Below are positions 1-5,439 of a stretch of DNA of 6,902 nucleotides, in pieces. The notes below the pieces were generated by a model that did not search any database, had not been told where the DNA came from, and saw only the letters and a program-made list of their open reading frames with translations. Location: contig CAMMCS010000105.1 of NCBI GenBank assembly GCA_946494635.1, forward strand, positions 1 through 6,902. Reading direction: 5' to 3'. Both the position numbers and the translations under genes were made by a program. Source of the stretch: an uncultured Oscillibacter sp. (GTDB lineage Bacteria > Bacillota > Clostridia > Oscillospirales > Oscillospiraceae). The first letter of the stretch is position 1. Every line of letters begins with the position of its first letter.

Positions 1-1360
1 TATACTTGTTGGCCCGCTGGATCACCTTGAACACCTCGTCCAGGGCCTTGTGGGGAGCGAAGGACTCCATGTCCTGCTCATAGTCGAACCGGAGACCCGC
101 GGCCTTGCTCACCAGATCCAGGTCAAAGAGGGCCGGGTCGTTGGGATCGTCAAATCCGAAGCACATCGTGGATTCCCGGGTCGCGGAGGACTGGGCTGCC
201 TTTTTTTCCATCTCCACGGCGCCGCAGCCGGCGGGCAGCTGTCCGCCGAAGTACTTCTGCACCATGGCGGTGGTGCGGGAGAGGAGGTTGCCCAGGTCGT
301 TGGCCAGGTCCGTGTTGATGGTCTGGATCAGCAGCTCGTTGGAGAAGTTGCCGTCGGAGCCGAAGGGGAACGTCCGCATCAGGAAGAACCGCAGGGCGTC
401 CACGCCGAACTTCTCCGCCAGGATATAGGGATCCACCACGTTGCCCTTGGACTTGGACATCTTGCCGCCGTCCAGCAGCAGCCAGCCGTGGCCGAACACA
501 TGCTTGGGCAGGGGCAGCTCCATGCTCATCAGCATGGCCGGCCAGATGATGGAGTGGAAGCGCACGATCTCCTTGCCCACGATGTGGACGTCCGCCGGCC
601 AGTAGTGGTCGTAGTCGTGGTATTTGTCGTTCATGAAGCCCAGGGCGGTGGTGTAGTTGAACAGGGCGTCCACCCACACATACACCACATGGCCCGGGTC
701 AAAGTCCACCGGGATGCCCCAGGTGAAGGAGGTGCGGGAGACGCACAGATCCTCCAGACCGGGGTCGATGAAGTTCTTCACCATCTCGTTGACCCGGCTG
801 CGGGGCTGGAGGAAGTCGGTGTTCTCCAGCAGGTCCCGGATGCGGTCGGCGTACTTGCTCAGGCGGAAGAAATAGGCCTCCTCCTCCGCGTCCTGGACCT
901 CCCGGCCGCAGTCGGGGCATTTGCCGTCCACCAGCTGGCTCTCGGTCCAGAAGGACTCGCAGGGGGTGCAGTACTTGCCCTTGTAGGTGCCCTTGTAGAT
1001 GTCGCCCTTCTCATACATCTTCTTGAAGATCTTCTGGACGCTCTCCACATGGTAGTCGTCCGTGGTGCGGATGAACCGGTCGTTGGAAATGTTCATCAGC
1101 TTCCACAGGTCCTTGACGCCCCGGTTCCCCTCCACGATGTTGTCCACAAACGCCTTGGGGCTGACGCCGGCCTCCTTGGCCTTGGCCTCGATCTTCTGGC
1201 CGTGCTCGTCCGTGCCGGTGAGGAACATGACGTCCTCACCCCGGAGACGGTGGTAGCGGGCCAGGGTGTCCGTGGCCACGGTGCAGTAGGTGTGGCCGAT
1301 GTGGAGCTTGTCCGAGGGGTAATAGATGGGGGTGGTGATATAGAACTTCTTCTTTTCCAT
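1..1360 (-). CDS. metG: Methionyl-tRNA synthetase (3' end outside window)
   Basis: Class I aminoacyl-tRNA synthetase that charges tRNA-Met with methionine in the cytoplasm. The frame is open for 453 codons and runs off the left edge, so the C-terminal part is missing. Seen directly: the HIGH signature at residues 20-23 in a Rossmann start (MEKKKFYITTPIYY), a zinc knuckle in the connective domain with C131-x2-C134 and C148-x2-C151, and KMSKS at residues 300-304 followed by KGN. After that comes the helical anticodon-binding domain, reaching ANKY at the edge. Four zinc cysteines and family length suggest the bacterial MetG type. The segment between FGGQLP and the ALDEVFKVIQ helix looks slightly longer than usual (residues about 380-440). 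The start is ATG at 1360, preceded by AAAGGAG with a 7-base gap. The gene is divergent from the HTH-membrane regulator and has its own promoter. Identification is very secure; whether a C-terminal tRNA-binding domain follows cannot be seen. Confidence 0.97.
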   Translation of the reverse strand, partial: MEKKKFYITTPIYYPSDKLHIGHTYCTVATDTLARYHRLRGEDVMFLTGTDEHGQKIEAKAKEAGVSPKAFVDNIVEGNRGVKDLWKLMNISNDRFIRTTDDYHVESVQKIFKKMYEKGDIYKGTYKGKYCTPCESFWTESQLVDGKCPDCGREVQDAEEEAYFFRLSKYADRIRDLLENTDFLQPRSRVNEMVKNFIDPGLEDLCVSRTSFTWGIPVDFDPGHVVYVWVDALFNYTTALGFMNDKYHDYDHYWPADVHIVGKEIVRFHSIIWPAMLMSMELPLPKHVFGHGWLLLDGGKMSKSKGNVVDPYILAEKFGVDALRFFLMRTFPFGSDGNFSNELLIQTINTDLANDLGNLLSRTTAMVQKYFGGQLPAGCGAVEMEKKAAQSSATRESTMCFGFDDPNDPALFDLDLVSKAAGLRFDYEQDMESFAPHKALDEVFKVIQRANKY

Positions 1361-1423
1361 AGGTGTTCTCCTTTATAAACGGCCGCTCCGAATGGAAGAG
1401 GGCCGGTATTTGCCTGAATCTTT

Positions 1424-1452
1424 ATTATAGTTGGAACGATTGGAAAATACAA
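1424..1452 (-). promoter_or_regulatory. Sigma-A-type promoter of metG
   Basis: On the minus strand, a TTGTAT -35 box (1452-1447) is followed after exactly 17 bases by a perfect TATAAT -10 box (1429-1424). Transcription should start near 1417, leaving a leader of roughly 57 bases. This is too short for a T-box or SAM riboswitch, so metG appears to be simply driven. The leader can form one imperfect hairpin (CGGCC pairing with GGCCG between about 1380 and 1405). Confidence 0.75.
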
Positions 1453-1486
1453 GTGGAGAAACCAAAAAGCGGCCGTTTTCAGCCCT

Positions 1487-1508
1487 GACGGCACAGAAAG
1501 ATGCCGTC
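1487..1508. promoter_or_regulatory. Perfect inverted repeat between metG and the HTH regulator (possible operator)
   Basis: GACGGCA (1487-1493) and TGCCGTC (1502-1508) form a perfect 7-base inverted repeat with an 8-base spacer. The centre-to-centre distance is about 15 bases, close to 1.5 helical turns. It lies upstream of both divergent genes and about 35 bases beyond the metG -35 box. It could be an operator for the adjacent XRE regulator or simply a hairpin. No U-run follows on either strand, so it is not an obvious terminator. The regulatory role is inference. Confidence 0.35.
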
Positions 1509-1569
1509 TTAACCACAAGTTGTTTTACAAAGCCGGCCGGCAATGCTATGCTGGACAGGAGGTGATATG

Positions 1570-2337
1570 ATGGAGCCCAGGACATTCGGCCCGTATCTGC
1601 GGAATCTGCGCACCCGGCGGGGCCTGACCCAGGAACAGCTGGCCCGGCAGCTGCATGTCTCCGGCGCCGCTGTCAGCAAGTGGGAAAACGGAAAATGCCT
1701 GCCGGACCTGGCAAAGCTGGAGGCTCTGGCGGAGGTTTTGCAGGTCAGCGTGTCAGAGCTGATGCAGTGCGGCGGGGGCGGGGAGGCCGTCTCTCTGCGC
1801 CAGATCCCGGCGGCGACGGCTTTCCCCAACGCGGAACGGCCTCGGCGGCAGGCCCTTGGAGTGGCCGCCCTCCTGATTTTCACGGTACTGGTGATTTTCC
1901 TTCAGTATTTTCCCCTCCACCGGGTGATCCAGGTCTGGCAGCCCAGCTGGTTCGAGACGGGGGAGATCTCCCTGCTGGCCCATGTGGGCTCCCGGGAGGA
2001 CCGGCAGACCGCCCGGCCGGCGCTGGACCTGGCGGAGCAGGCGTTTTCCGCCCTGGGCCTAACCCGGGAGGAAGCTGCGGCCCGCTACGGCGAATTGAGC
2101 CGCTACTGCTTCCCGCGGGACGTCTATCCAGGGGTCGTCCGGGAGGAACACCACCTGGATTTGTGGTCCGCCCACTTCTCCGGCGGTCAAGGCCAGATGT
2201 GGGTGTACTATTCCCAGGAGGGATATGACGCGGCAGGGAACTGCACAACCGGAAGCTGGCGCGTCCCCTCTCTCTGGTACCTGGAACAGGCCGAGACAGG
2301 GGAGTGGACGGTCATTGGTATCAAGGAACACCCGTAG
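1570..2337 (+). CDS. Membrane-anchored HTH_XRE transcriptional regulator
   Basis: A 255-residue one-component regulator. Residues about 7-66 form a canonical Cro/C1-type (HTH_XRE) domain, with GLTQEQLA as the first helix of the motif, VSGAAVSKWENGK as the recognition region and LPDLAKLEALAEVL behind it. After a basic stretch ending PRRQ comes one hydrophobic helix (about residues 95-114, ALGVAALLIFTVLVIF). By the positive-inside rule the DNA-binding domain should be cytoplasmic and the C-terminal domain of about 140 residues outside. That domain is rich in aromatic residues (W, Y), has two cysteines (C180, C225) and matches no family I recognise. Either ATG 1567 or ATG 1570 can serve: AGGAGG ends at 1562, so 1570 has the better 7-base gap. 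It is divergent from metG and its target is unknown; autoregulation is a guess. No terminator with a U-run follows; a REP-like hairpin begins 34 bases after the stop. Confidence 0.88.
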   Translation: MEPRTFGPYLRNLRTRRGLTQEQLARQLHVSGAAVSKWENGKCLPDLAKLEALAEVLQVSVSELMQCGGGGEAVSLRQIPAATAFPNAERPRRQALGVAALLIFTVLVIFLQYFPLHRVIQVWQPSWFETGEISLLAHVGSREDRQTARPALDLAEQAFSALGLTREEAAARYGELSRYCFPRDVYPGVVREEHHLDLWSAHFSGGQGQMWVYYSQEGYDAAGNCTTGSWRVPSLWYLEQAETGEWTVIGIKEHP

Positions 2338-2370
2338 CCCGGCGGCCCAACGATTCCCGGGAGAATACTC

Positions 2371-2409
2371 CATTCCGGGCCGATGAGGGCATCGGCCCCT
2401 ACGGGAATG
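2371..2409 (-). repeat. REP-like GTAG hairpin, copy 1
   Basis: Perfect 9-base arms GGGCCGATG (2377-2385) and CATCGGCCC (2390-2398) flank a 4-base loop. On the minus strand GTAG (2402-2399) sits directly at the foot of the hairpin. A second outer pairing, CATTCC (2371-2376) with GGAATG (2404-2409), encloses everything. It is the first of four hairpins in this island with the same GTAG-GGGC start in the same orientation. A fragment of this copy (12 bases shared with 2381 region) recurs at 3040-3051. Confidence 0.6.
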
Positions 2410-2434
2410 CTGTAGAATCCGGCGGAAATCGGGC

Positions 2435-2461
2435 AGGCGGACACATAGGTCCGCCCCTACA
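2435..2461 (-). repeat. REP-like GTAG hairpin, copy 2
   Basis: GGCGGAC (2436-2442) pairs with GTCCGCC (2449-2455) around the loop ACATAG. On the minus strand the hairpin is immediately preceded by GTAG (2460-2457). It is nearly identical to copy 4 at 2981-3007, differing at two positions over 27 bases, so the two are true repeats and not chance palindromes. Confidence 0.65.
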
Positions 2462-2509
2462 GGTGTTGATCTGGGCCGCCCCTGCCACCCAGGCAGCGCG
2501 TAGCAGCTG

Positions 2510-2562
2510 CGCAGCCGTTGGCGGCTCTGCCGCTTACGGCTGCGGCGTACCCCTTGCGGGTA
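2510..2562. other. Nested stem-loop pair, candidate structured RNA segment
   Basis: CGCAGCCG (2510-2517) pairs with CGGCTGCG (2537-2544). Inside, after a symmetric 3x3 internal loop, GCGGC (2521-2525) pairs with GCCGC (2529-2533) around a TCT triloop. Directly downstream, TACCC (2548-2552) pairs with GGGTA (2558-2562). The regular, stacked arrangement is what one expects from a folded RNA or a cruciform-forming repeat. No promoter was found in front of it. Confidence 0.4.
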
Positions 2563-2585
2563 AAGCGGAACGCGCGGAAGGAGGA

Positions 2586-2630
2586 ACCAGTGGAACACTG
2601 GTGACGGAAATGCTGGGAGCGCCGCAGCGC
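2586..2630. other. Two compact hairpins (CCAGTG and GCGC stems)
   Basis: ACCAGTG (2586-2592) and CACTGGT (2596-2602) are perfect 7-base arms around a GAA triloop. Further on, GCGC (2619-2622) pairs with GCGC (2627-2630) around a CGCA tetraloop. The same CGCA tetraloop on a GCGC-type stem recurs at 5450-5463 in the second structured region. Confidence 0.4.
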
Positions 2631-2785
2631 GAGACAGTAAAAGAGAATCTGGTCAAATGCGTCCTTGCACCCCAACGCCCTCCGCACCATCCGTCACGGG
2701 ACGGCAGTTGCAAACTCGCAGAAGATTATAGCGTGCCCGAAGGCCAGGCGAAATCGGAGCAGGCACCGATACGCCGACCCCCGTC

Positions 2786-2817
2786 GCGCGCGGAGGCACG
2801 AAGGTGCCGGAGCGCGC
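2786..2817. other. Long hairpin with symmetric GGA/GGA internal loop
   Basis: GCGCGC (2786-2791) pairs with GCGCGC (2812-2817), then GGA faces GGA (2792-2794 against 2809-2811). Next, GGCAC (2795-2799) pairs with GTGCC (2804-2808) around the loop GAAG. Eleven Watson-Crick pairs are thus interrupted only by a purine-rich internal loop able to form G-A pairs, which is typical of folded RNA. Its function is unknown. Confidence 0.45.
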
Positions 2818-2851
2818 CAAGCGCCTTTTTCTCTTCCACCGGGCGCGGCGC

Positions 2852-2882
2852 ATTCTCTTTTTTGCGCAGCCAAAAAGAGAAT
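2852..2882. repeat. Perfect 11-base inverted repeat (ATTCTCTTTTT / AAAAAGAGAAT)
   Basis: Arms 2852-2862 and 2872-2882 are perfectly complementary, with a 9-base loop. GCGC lies just outside the left arm and CGC six bases outside the right, so the stem may extend with a bulge. A third copy of the right arm (10 bases) occurs at 2639-2648, so two alternative pairings are possible. This AT-rich palindrome stands out in GC-rich surroundings. Confidence 0.5.
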
Positions 2883-2924
2883 GGGGGGCGCATTGGGACA
2901 AGCCGCCATCGCGGCTGAATCTAT

Positions 2925-2950
2925 CTGGCGGTTAATAACCGCCCCTACGG
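2925..2950 (-). repeat. REP-like GTAG hairpin, copy 3
   Basis: GGCGGTTA (2927-2934) and TAACCGCC (2936-2943) are perfect arms separated by one base; in practice a larger loop would open. On the minus strand GTAG (2947-2944) is followed at once by GGGCGGTTA. The arms differ from the other copies but remain complementary. Confidence 0.6.
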
Positions 2951-2980
2951 CCTCCAAAGGGTCCTGGGCCGGAAACCGGA

Positions 2981-3007
2981 CGGGCGGACACATAGGTCCG
3001 CTCCTAC
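2981..3007 (-). repeat. REP-like GTAG hairpin, copy 4
   Basis: GCGGAC (2984-2989) pairs with GTCCGC (2996-3001), with GTAG on the minus strand at its foot (3005-3002). The core matches copy 2 over 19 identical bases. One base in the foot of the stem (A in place of G on the minus strand) creates a mismatch, so this copy looks slightly decayed. Confidence 0.6.
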
Positions 3008-3164
3008 ACCCCGCCGGAGGCCCGGCAAAACCAAGCAGACCGATGAGGGCAGAAGGTGAATTGCCTCGCAGGGGCAAGAGAAGCCACCCTGGGGTGTCGG
3101 CCCCCACACCCCCGCCGAGGTGCCCGGCGGTCAAAGAGAACCCGTCTCACATCCCCTTTGGGGA

Positions 3165-3193
3165 TTGTATTTTCCCGGGAAATCCGATACAAT
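3165..3193 (+). promoter_or_regulatory. Sigma-A-type promoter of xth
   Basis: TTGTAT (-35, 3165-3170), a 17-base spacer and TACAAT (-10, 3188-3193). Transcription should begin near 3200, about 33 bases before the start codon. The spacer opens with a perfect 12-base palindrome, TTTCCCGGGAAA (3171-3182), exactly where a repressor would block the polymerase. The -35 box and spacer length are identical to those of the metG promoter. Confidence 0.75.
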
Positions 3194-3232
3194 ATGGACG
3201 CTGTATCATCCGTATTGCAAAGGAGGATCCCC

Positions 3233-3988
3233 ATGAGACTGGTATCCTGGAACGTCAACGGCCTGCGGGCCTGCCTGGGAAAGGGCTTTCTGGACTTCTG
3301 CGCCGTGGCCGACGCGGACATCATCTGCCTGCAGGAGACAAAGATGCGCCCGGAACAGGCGGAGTTCGACCTGCCGGGCTATCACCGCTACTGGAACAGC
3401 GCCGACAAGGCCGGCTACTCCGGCACGGCGGTCTTTACCCGGCAGGAGCCGCTGAACGTCACCTACGACTTCGGCATCGACGAGCACCGCCATGAGGGCC
3501 GGGTCATCACGGCGGAGTACCCGGGCTTCTACCTGGTGTGCTGCTACACCCCCAACTCCAAGGATCAGCTGGCCCGGCTGGACTACCGCATGGCCTGGGA
3601 GGACGATATCCGGGAGTATCTGCTGGAGCTGGACGCCAAGAAGCCTGTGGTGTACTGCGGGGACCTGAACGTGGCCCATGAGGAAATCGACATCAAGAAC
3701 CCCGGGCCCAACCGCCGGAACCCCGGCTTCACCGACGAGGAGCGGGAAAAGATGACACAGCTGCTGGACAGCGGGTTTGTGGACACCTTCCGGTACCTGT
3801 ACCCAGACAAGACCGGGGCCTACTCCTGGTGGAGCTACCGCTTCAATGCCCGGAAGAACAACGCCGGGTGGCGGATCGACTACTTCATCGTATCGGAGGG
3901 GTTGAAGGGCAAGATCCAAAACGCCGACATCTGGAGCGAGGTTCTGGGCAGCGACCACTGCCCGGTGGTGCTGGAGCTGGATGCTTGA
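3233..3988 (+). CDS. xth: Exodeoxyribonuclease III (AP endonuclease family)
   Basis: A 251-residue Mg-dependent 3'-5' exonuclease and abasic-site endonuclease of the Xth/ExoA family, acting in base excision repair in the cytoplasm. Family motifs appear in order: SWNVNGLRA (residues 5-13, metal-site N7), CLQETK (E35), GYSGTAVF, YCGDLNVAH (D144, N146), WRIDYF (D216) and GSDHCPV (D241, H242 catalytic). The length matches the B. subtilis ExoA type. The frame is open upstream to 3056 but that part lies in the repeat island. ATG 3233 is preceded by AAGGAGG with a 6-base gap and is the start all homologues would predict (MRLVSWNVNG). It has its own promoter and is followed after 67 bases by the larA-type gene on the same strand, so read-through is possible. 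Nothing is missing or broken. Confidence 0.96.
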   Translation: MRLVSWNVNGLRACLGKGFLDFCAVADADIICLQETKMRPEQAEFDLPGYHRYWNSADKAGYSGTAVFTRQEPLNVTYDFGIDEHRHEGRVITAEYPGFYLVCCYTPNSKDQLARLDYRMAWEDDIREYLLELDAKKPVVYCGDLNVAHEEIDIKNPGPNRRNPGFTDEEREKMTQLLDSGFVDTFRYLYPDKTGAYSWWSYRFNARKNNAGWRIDYFIVSEGLKGKIQNADIWSEVLGSDHCPVVLELDA

Positions 3989-4055
3989 TGCAGGCACGGC
4001 GGACATCCCGCCAGTACGGCCCTCACGGGCCTGATAAAGTTAAGGAGTGATACCC
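3989..4055 (+). other. Short xth-larA spacer with two hairpins and the larA RBS
   Basis: The 67 bases hold GGCGG/CCGCC (3998-4012, loop ACATC) and GGCCC/GGGCC (4018-4031, loop TCAC), neither followed by a U-run. I find no convincing promoter. AAGGAG (4042-4047) is the ribosome binding site of the next gene, with an 8-base gap to ATG 4056. The two genes could be co-transcribed, with partial attenuation. Confidence 0.45.
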
Positions 4056-5348
4056 ATGGCAGAAGCAATGAAATGCGGTCAGGAGTCCTTTGAGGTCCAT
4101 CTGCCCCCCGCGCTGATTGCGGCGGAGCTGGAGCCCAACCAGGTGGACCTGCCCCGGCGGACCGCGGCGGAGCATATCCGCTGGGCGCTGGATCATCCCA
4201 TCGACTCCGCGCCGCTGAAATCACTGGTGAAATCCGGGGACAGGGTGTGCCTGGTCATCTCTGACGTAACCCGCCGCTGGCAGGCCCCGGATACCTACCT
4301 TCCCATTCTCGTGGCGGAGCTGGAGGCGGCCGGCGTCCGGGATGAGGATATCCTGATCCTCTCCGCCACCGGCACCCATCGCCAACAGACGGAGGAGGAG
4401 AAGATCGGCCTTGTGACAAAGGCCGTTTACGACCGGATTCAGGTGGTGGACCACGTCTGCACAGATCAGGAGAACCTGGCCTATGTGGGCACCACCAGCT
4501 ACGGCACGCCGGTGTGGCTGGACAAGCGGGCCCTGGCCTGTGATAAGGTGATCCTCACCGGCGGTGTGGTGTATCACTTCATGGCAGGGTTCGGCGGCGG
4601 GCGCAAAAGCGTCCTGCCGGGCATCGCCGGGCGGGAAACCATCATGAAAAACCACAATCTTGCCCTGAACCCCGGGATCGGCAGCGGCTCCAACCCCCAT
4701 GTCCGCAGCGCCAACATGTGCGCTGACAACCCGGTTCACGCGGACATGATGGAGGCCTGCTCCATGGTCAACCCCGCCTTTTTGCTGAACGTGGTGGTGA
4801 ACGACCAGCAGGAGATCATCGCCGCCTTTGCCGGCAACTGGGTCACCGCCCACCGGGCGGCCTGCGGCCTGGTGGACCGGATGTACGGCGTGCCCGTGAA
4901 GGAAAAGACGCCCCTGGTGATCGCCAGCGCCGGCGGATATCCGAAGGATCTGAACTTCTACCAGACCATCAAGACCCTCTCCAACGCGCTGGAGGTGGTG
5001 GAGGACCGCGGCACCATCATCCTGGTCACCCAGTCTGAGGAGGGCTTCGGCAGTGAGGACACCCAGCGCCAGATCGCCGGCTTCGCCACCATGGAGGAGC
5101 GGGAGCGGGACCTGCGGGAAAACTTCTCCATCGGCGCCTTTATCGGCTATCTCTTTGCCGAGAGCGCAGAGAAATACCATGTGATCGCTGTCACTGCCAT
5201 GTCCCAGGCTGATTTCGGCACCGCAAAGATCCATGTGGTCAAGACCCTGGACGAGGCGCTGGCACTGTCCCGCCAGCTCAACGGCGGCAGGGACCTGCGG
5301 GCCACGCTGCTGCCCCACGGGGCCAACACCCTTCCGAAATTCGCGTAA
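4056..5348 (+). CDS. larA: LarA-family nickel-pincer racemase/epimerase (lactate racemase-like)
   Basis: A 430-residue protein of the LarA family (former DUF2088), which interconverts the two enantiomers of 2-hydroxy acids by hydride transfer. It uses a nickel pincer nucleotide bound to a lysine. Catalytic residues are all present: SDVTRR (R73/R74, substrate arginine), GTHR (H108), VYHFMAGFGGGRKS (H174 and pincer-anchoring K184), KNHN (H200, nickel ligand) and GGYPKDLN (K297). As I recall the Lactiplantibacillus plantarum enzyme, H108, H174, K184 and H200 carry those same numbers there. The N-terminal domain covers about residues 1-275 and the C-terminal domain the rest. ATG 4056 fits the RBS; GTG 4047 overlaps the RBS and is unlikely. 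The cofactor enzymes LarB, LarC and LarE are not in the window and must be encoded elsewhere. Family is very secure; lactate as substrate is not, because LarA homologues also act on other 2-hydroxy acids. Confidence 0.92.
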   Translation: MAEAMKCGQESFEVHLPPALIAAELEPNQVDLPRRTAAEHIRWALDHPIDSAPLKSLVKSGDRVCLVISDVTRRWQAPDTYLPILVAELEAAGVRDEDILILSATGTHRQQTEEEKIGLVTKAVYDRIQVVDHVCTDQENLAYVGTTSYGTPVWLDKRALACDKVILTGGVVYHFMAGFGGGRKSVLPGIAGRETIMKNHNLALNPGIGSGSNPHVRSANMCADNPVHADMMEACSMVNPAFLLNVVVNDQQEIIAAFAGNWVTAHRAACGLVDRMYGVPVKEKTPLVIASAGGYPKDLNFYQTIKTLSNALEVVEDRGTIILVTQSEEGFGSEDTQRQIAGFATMEERERDLRENFSIGAFIGYLFAESAEKYHVIAVTAMSQADFGTAKIHVVKTLDEALALSRQLNGGRDLRATLLPHGANTLPKFA

Positions 5349-5365
5349 GTCTCCCCCAAATTGAT

Positions 5366-5389
5366 CAGGGCCGCCTCAGGGCGGCCCTT
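5366..5389. repeat. GC-rich hairpin behind larA, copy 1 (terminator stem without U-tract)
   Basis: AGGGCCGCC (5367-5375) pairs with GGCGGCCCT (5380-5388) around TCAG. It starts 18 bases after the larA stop. It has the stem of an intrinsic terminator but is followed by TTCAGTC in place of a U-run. Exactly the same 24 bases recur at 5615-5638, where a proper T-tract follows. It may weakly terminate larA. Confidence 0.65.
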
Positions 5390-5439
5390 CAGTCTGTCGA
5401 TAAACCCGGAGATCCAAGAAAACGGGAAGGAAGATAGCT

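Larger units (their letters stand above)
2338..3164. other. Gene-free, hairpin-dense intergenic island
   Basis: About 830 bases between the regulator and the xth promoter. Open frames cross it on both strands, but none has a ribosome binding site, recognisable domain or coherent composition; they read as arginine/proline-rich shadows of GC-rich DNA. Instead it contains many perfect or near-perfect stem-loops, listed separately, plus smaller ones. The smaller ones include CCGTC/GACGG (2691-2704, loop ACGG), AGCCGC/GCGGCT (2901-2916), TTGCC/GGCAA (3061-3077) and GGGGTGT/ACACCCC (3091-3112). It has the look of an accumulation of repeat elements, possibly including a structured RNA. Confidence 0.7.

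Noticed and set aside
50..1378. Long plus-strand open frame (442 codons) opposite metG
   Set aside because: It is antisense to a gene with every MetRS signature. Its protein is a low-complexity run of V, H, G and L produced by the codon bias of metG read backwards, with no RBS.
1361..1560. T-box or SAM riboswitch in front of metG
   Set aside because: The leader from the mapped promoter is only about 57 bases and contains no T-box sequence, specifier loop or S-box core.
2304..2918. Plus-strand open frame starting inside the regulator and crossing the repeat island
   Set aside because: It starts within another gene, encodes R/P/G-rich sequence translated from the palindromes, and has no ribosome binding site or recognisable motif.
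2371..3007. CRISPR array
   Set aside because: The repeats are irregularly spaced, vary in their arms, and are not separated by uniform spacers; no cas genes are nearby.
2338..3164. Remnant of an insertion sequence with transposase
   Set aside because: No frame shows a transposase motif, and the content is hairpins only.
3056..3232. N-terminal extension of xth
   Set aside because: The extension would cover the xth promoter and part of a repeat, has no RBS and adds nothing found in the family.
2665..3495. Plus-strand open frame running from the repeat island into xth in the wrong frame
   Set aside because: It overlaps the first third of xth out of frame; composition changes abruptly, with no RBS or domain.
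3206..4006. Minus-strand open frame opposite xth
   Set aside because: Shadow of the GC-rich third positions of xth; V/L/H-rich, no domain and no RBS.
4221..5318. Minus-strand open frame of 365 codons opposite larA
   Set aside because: Same artefact as opposite metG; larA is certain from its catalytic residues.
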